A DNA stretch of 40,371 bases. Source: Burkholderiaceae bacterium (lineage in GTDB: Bacteria; Pseudomonadota; Gammaproteobacteria; Burkholderiales; Burkholderiaceae_A). The notes beneath the pieces were generated by a model. The model worked only from the letters and a program-made list of their open reading frames with translations, had not been told where the DNA came from and made no database searches. The translations under genes were made by a program, and so were the position numbers. This document shows positions 36,273 through 40,371 of this stretch, in pieces. The stretch spans positions 1-40,371 of the forward strand of contig JAGYKN010000014.1 of the NCBI GenBank assembly GCA_018401615.1. Direction: 5' to 3'. Position 1 is the stretch's first letter, and the number at the start of each line of letters is the position of its first letter.

Positions 36273-36306
36273 AATGTATCTCCAAAAGATGACAATTCAA
36301 TGACAA
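36273..36306 (-). promoter_or_regulatory. phoB: Pho box and -10 element of phoBR
   Basis: Read on the minus strand from 36306, TTGTCATTGAATTGTCAT (18 bases, 36306-36289) matches 14 of 18 positions of the PhoB consensus, with two TGTCA half-sites 11 bases apart. Ten bases later lies TACATT (complement of 36273-36278), the usual Pho-box to -10 distance at PhoB-activated promoters, where the box replaces the -35. TACATT ends 9 bases before the phoB ATG. The box also covers the start codon (36300-36302) of the divergent DUF971 gene. Confidence 0.7.
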
Positions 36307-36794
36307 CTCAAATCCCTCCCTACGACAGCCGCAGCCCGGCTCCAGCACCACGCGCCATCATTGTCCACTCCCAGTCCCGGCAGGTGGAGCTCGATTTCGC
36401 GGGTGAGTCGCAACGCATCAGCTTTGAGCTCATGCGGGTCTACAGCCCCTCGGCCGAGGTGCAGGGCCACGGCCCTGGCCAAGAGGTGCTTCAGGTGGGC
36501 AAGCGTGAGGTTGGACTATCGGCCCTCGAGCCAGTCGGCCTCTACGCCGTCAAGCCAGTCTTCACCGATGGGCACGACACCGGTATTTTTTCCTGGGGCT
36601 ACCTGAGTTGGCTCTGCACCCACCAGGCGGGCCTCTGGGAGGACTACCTCCAACGCCTGGAGGCTGCCGGTGGGTCAAGGGACATCGACCCCGGCGCGCC
36701 GCCCACACCTTCTGCATCGGCCTGCGCCTCAAGCGCCCCTGCCAGACCAAGTCCAGCAGCAGCGGGTCGCTCGGTCAAGATCGAGAGCCTCTAG
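36300..36794 (+). CDS. DUF971 (gamma-butyrobetaine-hydroxylase-like N-terminal domain) protein
   Basis: A 164-residue protein whose first 125 residues form the DUF971/GBBH-like N-terminal domain: [87 protein letters not shown], then [13 protein letters not shown]. The function of the free-standing domain is not established; in eukaryotic hydroxylases it binds zinc, and in bacteria it is often beside ubiE. After about residue 125 there is an Ala/Pro/Ser-rich tail ([20 protein letters not shown] onward) that I do not recognise from relatives, which are usually about 120-145 residues. Its start codon lies inside the phoB Pho box. The stop shares one base with the ubiE GTG. Confidence 0.88.
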   Translation: MTTQIPPYDSRSPAPAPRAIIVHSQSRQVELDFAGESQRISFELMRVYSPSAEVQGHGPGQEVLQVGKREVGLSALEPVGLYAVKPVFTDGHDTGIFSWGYLSWLCTHQAGLWEDYLQRLEAAGGSRDIDPGAPPTPSASACASSAPARPSPAAAGRSVKIESL

Positions 36795-37525
36795 TGACAG
36801 ACACCCATTTTGGGTTTCGCACGGTCTCCGAGGCAGAAAAGGCCGGGCATGTTCGCCAGGTCTTTGACTCGGTCGCCGAGCGGTACGACCTCATGAACGA
36901 CCTCATGTCTGTTGGGTTGCATCGGATCTGGAAGGCCTGGACCATCGCCCAGGCCCACCTGCGCGAGGGTCATGAGGTCCTCGATGTCGCCAGCGGAACG
37001 GGCGATCTCGCCATGGCCATGGCCCCTCGGGTGGGGCTCACCGGGCGCGTCATCATGACCGACATCAATGCAGAGATGCTCGTCAGGGGCCGAGACCGCC
37101 TTCTCAACGCTGGCCATCGGGTTGCGGCCATGGTCTGTGACGCAGAGGCCCTTCCCTTTGCAGACGGTCAGTTCGATCGAGTGACCTTGGCATTTGGCCT
37201 TCGAAACATGACCCATAAAGAGCAAGCACTTGCTCAGATTTTGCGCGTCCTCAAGCCGGGTGGAAAATTGTTGGTTCTCGAGTTTTCCCGAGTGATCAAA
37301 CCCCTTGAGAGGGCTTATGATTTCTATTCGTTTAAGATTCTCCCTTGGCTGGGCGAGCGAATCACACAAGATCGACACAGTTATGAGTATCTTGCGGAAT
37401 CAATTCGCATGCATCCTGGTCCAATTGAACTCGCCGAGATGATGCGCGGCATTGGATTTGGAGTGGTTCGACACAGCAGCCACACCGGTGGCGTGGTGGC
37501 CCTGCATCAGGCCGTAAAGGTCTAA
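36794..37525 (+). CDS. ubiE: Ubiquinone/menaquinone C-methyltransferase UbiE
   Basis: UbiE methylates the 2-polyprenyl-benzoquinol ring carbon in ubiquinone synthesis. I start at the GTG at 36794, which overlaps the DUF971 stop by one base and gives 243 residues, the usual betaproteobacterial length. Family features: [44 protein letters not shown], the SAM motif [55 protein letters not shown], and [15 protein letters not shown]. The open frame extends upstream of the GTG but only in the shadow of the DUF971 gene. The 3' end runs into a 17-bp tandem duplication that repeats its stop codon. Confidence 0.95.
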   Translation: MTDTHFGFRTVSEAEKAGHVRQVFDSVAERYDLMNDLMSVGLHRIWKAWTIAQAHLREGHEVLDVASGTGDLAMAMAPRVGLTGRVIMTDINAEMLVRGRDRLLNAGHRVAAMVCDAEALPFADGQFDRVTLAFGLRNMTHKEQALAQILRVLKPGGKLLVLEFSRVIKPLERAYDFYSFKILPWLGERITQDRHSYEYLAESIRMHPGPIELAEMMRGIGFGVVRHSSHTGGVVALHQAVKV

Positions 37526-37551
37526 CAATTTCACAGGTCTAACAATTTCTC
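37518..37551 (+). repeat. 17-bp tandem duplication at the ubiE stop codon
   Basis: AGGTCTAACAATTTCAC (37518-37534) is followed directly by AGGTCTAACAATTTCTC (37535-37551), 16 of 17 bases identical. The first copy contains the ubiE TAA stop. The second reproduces it in the leader of the next gene, just before the AGGAGG at 37553-37558. Confidence 0.85.
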
Positions 37552-37567
37552 TAGGAGGTTGTCGAAA

Positions 37568-38524
37568 ATGGTTACATCAATCAAGCAGCGACTGATCACC
37601 GGTTCCCAGCGAGCATCTGCTGTGGCCCTGTCGGTTGTCATGGCATTTGCATTGCTCGGCGTGGCGCCCTCTGCGGACGCCAAGCGGTTCGGCGGCGGCG
37701 GCTCCATGGGTCGTCAGGCCACCCCACCCGCAAAAGCGGCTCCCCCTCAGGCGGCCCCCGCCGGGGCGGCTGCTCCTGGTGCCGCAGCCGCAGCGCCGGC
37801 TCGCAGCAGCTGGATGGGCCCCATGGTCGGCCTGGCAGCGGGCTTGGGCTTGGCCGCCTTGGCCTCTCACCTTGGGTTTGGTGAGGAACTCATGAGCCTC
37901 ATGCTCATGGTGCTGATCGCCGTGGTGGCTTTCGTGGTGATTCGCATGGTCTTTTTTCGCAACCGCGGGCCGCAGCCCATGCCTGCTGGCGCAGCAGGCG
38001 CCATGGGTGGCGCGTCCATGCGCTCGGGCGGCAACAACCAGTTTCGCGCTGGGCTAGACCAGCCTGCCTCAGCGGCCTCGGGCGCAATGGGTGCTTGGGG
38101 TCAACCAGCAGTTCAACCCCAAGACATGGGTGTTGAGCAGCCCAGTGCTCAAGAAATTGAGCAGTTTTTATCCGTGGCCAAGGGCCAGTTCACCAGCCTT
38201 CAGAAGCTCTGGGACACCGGTGACATGGGCCAGATCCGTGGCTTTTGCACCGCTGCCATGGCCATCGACCTTGAGCGTCAACTCGAGGAGCGCGCTGGTG
38301 CGCCCAACGAGACCAGTGTAGAGAGCATCGAGGCAGAGTGGCTTGGCCTGACCCACGCAATCGACGACGATGGCCGTGATGTGGAAGAGGTGCTCATTCA
38401 GTTTAGTGGCCTCATCCGTGAATCAGACGGTGCCGACGCAGAGTCGTTTAGTGAGGTCTGGATGCTTCACAAGCGCCGCGACAACAGCTCAGGCTGGCTG
38501 CTCGCGGGCATCACGCAGCAGTAA
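37568..38524 (+). CDS. Tim44-like domain protein (exported or membrane-anchored)
   Basis: A 318-residue protein starting at the ATG at 37568, nine bases after a strong AGGAGG; a TTG at 37559 directly abuts that site and is rejected. Order: N-terminal signal/anchor (ASAVALSVVMAFALLGVAPSADA), the typical KRFGGGGSMGRQ segment, an Ala/Pro-rich stretch, and two hydrophobic segments (GPMVGLAAGLGLAALASHLG and LMSLMLMVLIAVVAFVVIRMVFF). A glycine-rich linker leads to a Tim44-like domain (about 190-318: IEQFLSVAKGQFTSLQKLWDTGD, then EEVLIQFSGLIRESD and SGWLLAGITQQ). Such genes commonly sit between ubiE and ubiJ in betaproteobacteria. The role is unknown; the homologous mitochondrial domain binds membranes and presequence-import factors. 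Confidence 0.85.
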   Translation: MVTSIKQRLITGSQRASAVALSVVMAFALLGVAPSADAKRFGGGGSMGRQATPPAKAAPPQAAPAGAAAPGAAAAAPARSSWMGPMVGLAAGLGLAALASHLGFGEELMSLMLMVLIAVVAFVVIRMVFFRNRGPQPMPAGAAGAMGGASMRSGGNNQFRAGLDQPASAASGAMGAWGQPAVQPQDMGVEQPSAQEIEQFLSVAKGQFTSLQKLWDTGDMGQIRGFCTAAMAIDLERQLEERAGAPNETSVESIEAEWLGLTHAIDDDGRDVEEVLIQFSGLIRESDGADAESFSEVWMLHKRRDNSSGWLLAGITQQ

Positions 38525-38547
38525 TCGCGCTGGGTCCTTCGACTCGA

Positions 38548-39126
38548 ATGGACCTTCTCACGGGCCTCAACTTTGCGATCGAGCGAGATGAGGCCCTTCA
38601 TCAACACCTTAAAAGTCTGGCGGGCCGCCGCGTGGCGGTTCGCTTCTTGGTGCCTGGTCCTTGGGAGGGCCAGACCCTAGAGTGGGCCTTTGCAGCCGAT
38701 GGCCTTTTGGAATCCATGGCGCGGGCCCGTTCAGCCGAGGGGCTTGCCAAGGTTCCCGATGTCACCCTCGGCCTGACCTCAGCGTTTTTTGGGTCGGCCA
38801 TCACCCAGGTGGTCTCTGGTAAGCCCACGGCTGCGAGCAGTTTTCAGGGGGTTCGCATCGAGGGAGACGCCGCCGTGGCCGAGCAACTCGGCCCACTCTT
38901 GGCCATTTTCAAAGAGCGCTTGGACCCGGTGCGACTCCTGATCGCCAGTTCACCGGCTGCGAGCATGGCCAAGCAGGCCGTCGACTACGCCATTCACGAT
39001 GCTGGCTGGGTGGTCACGCGAGAGGAATTTGCCCTCCACACCAAGGAGGTGCGCGGCCTTCGAGATGCCATCGACCGTCTGGAAAAAAGGATCCTGGGCG
39101 CTCGCCAGCCCAATGTGTCGTCCTAG
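38548..39126 (+). CDS. ubiJ: Ubiquinone biosynthesis accessory factor UbiJ-like (SCP2 domain)
   Basis: UbiJ binds ubiquinone intermediates through an SCP2 lipid-binding domain and helps organise the Ubi complex. The 192-residue product begins MDLLTGLNFAIERDEALHQHLKSLAGRRVAVRF. It has the SCP2 core (TLEWAFAADGLLESM, PDVTLGLTSAFFGSAITQVVSG, GVRIEGDAAVAEQLGPLLAIFK) and a C-terminal coiled region (VTREEFALHTKEVRGLRDAIDRLEKRI), all as in UbiJ. It lies 23 bases after the Tim44-like gene. The usual next gene ubiB is absent; instead a hydrolase gene on the opposite strand overlaps its last 4 bases. Confidence 0.87.
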   Translation: MDLLTGLNFAIERDEALHQHLKSLAGRRVAVRFLVPGPWEGQTLEWAFAADGLLESMARARSAEGLAKVPDVTLGLTSAFFGSAITQVVSGKPTAASSFQGVRIEGDAAVAEQLGPLLAIFKERLDPVRLLIASSPAASMAKQAVDYAIHDAGWVVTREEFALHTKEVRGLRDAIDRLEKRILGARQPNVSS

Positions 39127-40097
39127 GGTCTCTTGAGCGCGTCTTGCTCCGCATGAAGATAGGCGCCGTGGGCATTGAGGCGATTGGCCGCTGAAAAGGC
39201 TGGCAGCTCCTTAAAGCCCGACCAGTCAATGCTGGCATAGGCCTCCTCAAAGCTCTGAAGGTTGGCCACGGCATGGGCCATTTGTTGTGAGAGAAATCCC
39301 AGGTAGCGACGGGTGAAATCAAGGTCTTTCTGCGGCTGGTGTGAGATCGCCCCATGACCAGGAATTGCAACCCTGGGCGGCTGCTCTGCCATGCGCTCCA
39401 GAGCAGCGAGCCACACGCGTGGGTTGGCACTGCCCACAAAGGGCACCCGGCCAGTAAAGAAGAGGTCGCCCGCAAAGACCACACCCAGGGTGTCCACCCG
39501 CATCATGAGGTCGTCGGGTGCATGGGCCCCCAGGCCATCAATGAGTGTGAAGCGATGGCGGCCGAGTTGGAAGGTCTCGTTTCGCCCCGGCGCCACCTTG
39601 GCCTTGCGTGCGGCAAGCACCAGTTGGGTGTTTTCATTTACCCAGGGGAAGAGGTCTTGTCGGCGTTGCGCCAGCCGGTTCTGGGTGTTGGTGTCTTTAA
39701 ATACCTGGTCTGCCTCGGGGTGGGCAATGACCTCCACGCCCGGGCCTTGAAAGGCTTGAATGCCGTAGAAGTGGTCGGCGTGGTAATGAGAGATCACCAC
39801 CATGCTGACCTTCTCGCCGCTGGCCTCCTCGAGGAGCTTGCGCATTTTGGCGCCAAGGGCCGGCGTGCCCAGGGTGTCGAAGACCACAAGGCCTGCTCCC
39901 GTGGCCACTGCGCCGGCGTTGGAGATGAAGCCCGCGTTGGCGGCGCTGGCCTGGCCGGCCTGGCCTCGAACCACGTAGACATCTTGGCCCACCTTCTCGA
40001 TGGCCATTGGGGGGAGGCCGTCGCTGGCGATGGCCTCGCCCAACATGGTGGCGGTGGCGAGGAACCCGGCAATGAGCGTTGTGAGCAAGCGTGTCAT
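39123..40097 (-). CDS. Exported metallo-beta-lactamase-fold hydrolase
   Basis: A 324-residue MBL-fold protein from the ATG at 40097 (an ATG at 40109 adds four residues). It starts with a Sec signal peptide (MTRLLTTLIAGFLATATMLG, cleavage probably after AIA near residue 24), so it acts in the periplasm or outside. The metal-binding motif is SHYHADHFYG (H104, H106, D108, H109). The other ligands are in LGAHAPDD, VVFAGDLFF and AIPGHG. The overall pattern resembles the SoxH/quinoprotein-relay zinc-hydrolase group more than true beta-lactamases. The substrate is unknown and no pqq or sox genes are visible. It converges on ubiJ with a 4-base overlap. Confidence 0.82.
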   Translation of the reverse strand: MTRLLTTLIAGFLATATMLGEAIASDGLPPMAIEKVGQDVYVVRGQAGQASAANAGFISNAGAVATGAGLVVFDTLGTPALGAKMRKLLEEASGEKVSMVVISHYHADHFYGIQAFQGPGVEVIAHPEADQVFKDTNTQNRLAQRRQDLFPWVNENTQLVLAARKAKVAPGRNETFQLGRHRFTLIDGLGAHAPDDLMMRVDTLGVVFAGDLFFTGRVPFVGSANPRVWLAALERMAEQPPRVAIPGHGAISHQPQKDLDFTRRYLGFLSQQMAHAVANLQSFEEAYASIDWSGFKELPAFSAANRLNAHGAYLHAEQDALKRP

Positions 40098-40109
40098 GGT
40101 GCTGACCAT

Positions 40110-40371
40110 TCTGTGCTTTTATCTGGATCGATGCATGTTGCAGTGCAAATACTTGCAGTGAGGGGGTGATGTTCGAAACGCTGCGTGGTCGCTGCGCTCC
40201 AACACGCCTCGTTTCCGAACATCACCCCCCCTTCAGGAACCGCACCCCTTCACGAGTATCTCCTCTCTGAACGTCACGCTGCCTCCACCGATATCACCCC
40301 CGAGTTCAATTAGGAGCAGCCATCGACCGGGCGGGCAGCGTGTCACCGCGCGGGCTGTGTTGCGTGGACTT
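40110..40371. other. Non-coding right-end region; no gene recognised
   Basis: The last 262 bases hold no reading frame that I recognise on either strand. It contains an imperfect direct repeat TTGCAGTG (40138-40145 and 40153-40160), the large palindrome described separately, and a further ATCACCCCC at 40293-40301 that echoes the palindrome arm. A purine-rich AGGAG at 40312-40316 lies before an open but unidentified stretch that reaches the window edge. It is not possible to tell whether a gene begins there. Confidence 0.5.
40162..40229. repeat. Large imperfect palindrome (68 bases)
   Basis: The left arm, GGGGGTGATGTTCGAAACG (40162-40180), and the right arm at 40210-40229 are inverted copies of 19 bases, with one extra C in the right arm (40215 or 40216). 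Inside, GCGTG (40183-40187) and CACGC (40203-40207) form a second 5-bp stem, leaving a short GC-rich loop. No T-tract follows on either strand. It could be a REP/BIME-like element, a miniature mobile element end, a structured RNA or a protein-binding site. Confidence 0.8.

Noticed and set aside
39123-40097. Antibiotic-resistance metallo-beta-lactamase
   Set aside because: The fold motif is shared by many hydrolases. The rest of the sequence resembles environmental SoxH-like proteins, and there is no resistance context.
40162-40229. Integron attC site
   Set aside because: A bulged imperfect inverted repeat is superficially similar, but the flanking core sites (GTTRRRY and its inverse) and any integrase are not visible.
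40162-40229. Rho-independent terminator
   Set aside because: Neither side of the hairpin is followed by a run of T on the transcribed strand, and the loop region is long.

Overview
The window is a gene-dense, GC-rich chromosomal segment from a betaproteobacterium, most likely of the order Burkholderiales. The evidence is gene order: rpoN-lptBAC-kdsCD, mlaFEDACB followed by an ABC ATPase, bolA, murA, the his genes, hinT and tatABC, a DegQ/DegS-like protease, petABC-sspAB-tRNA-Thr, grxD-prmC-prfA-hemA, ilvA next to a very large DUF3683/FAD/Fe-S oxidoreductase, phoBR, and DUF971-ubiE-Tim44-like-ubiJ. Almost everything is housekeeping. I see no prophage, insertion sequence, CRISPR array, toxin-antitoxin or defence locus. 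Genus cannot be set from this evidence.

Layout. 1-4305 (minus strand): sigma-54 (runs off the left edge) and the LPS-export/Kdo genes. 4347-8159 (plus): the Mla phospholipid-trafficking operon. 8156-12374: orphan ABC ATPase, bolA, murA, hisG (frameshifted), hisD. 12363-13436 (minus): hisC, inverted inside the his cluster. 13460-18796 (plus): hisB-H-A-F-I-E, hinT, tatA, tatB and a tatC broken by seven small frame changes. 18810-20012 (minus): periplasmic protease. 20115-24271 (plus): cytochrome bc1 complex, stringent starvation proteins A and B, tRNA-Thr(TGT). 24273-30213 (minus): grxD, prmC, prfA, hemA, an orphan response regulator, ilvA. 30250-34230 (plus): a 1326-aa FAD/Fe-S oxidoreductase. 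34191-36263 (minus): phoR, phoB. 36300-39126 (plus): DUF971 protein, ubiE, Tim44-like protein, ubiJ. 39123-40097 (minus): exported metallo-beta-lactamase-fold hydrolase. 40110-40371: non-coding DNA with a large imperfect palindrome.

How the genes work together. Much of the window serves the envelope. LptABC and KdsCD make and export LPS, Mla returns phospholipid from the outer membrane, MurA starts peptidoglycan synthesis, and Tat exports folded proteins. One of those is the Rieske subunit encoded just downstream (twin-arginine motif visible), which joins cytochromes b and c1 in the bc1 complex. Histidine synthesis is complete except for HisZ, which the short-form HisG needs, and HisN. PhoBR controls phosphate starvation; a recognisable Pho box lies ahead of phoB.

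Points most worth attention: (1) tatC and hisG carry frame changes, mostly at short homopolymers, while the protein sequence between them stays conserved, which points to consensus-sequence errors rather than decay. (2) hisC is inverted as a single gene, creating a 23-bp divergent promoter region. (3) About ten transcription-unit heads have a TAnnnT-like -10 hexamer only 6-10 bases before the start codon and little or no Shine-Dalgarno sequence, suggesting leaderless mRNAs. (4) A Pho box with canonical spacing overlaps the start codon of the divergent DUF971 gene. (5) The usual partner permease of the ABC ATPase and the usual ubiB after ubiJ are both absent. (6) A roughly 68-base palindrome of unknown nature lies near the right end. 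No clearly new multi-gene system was found.
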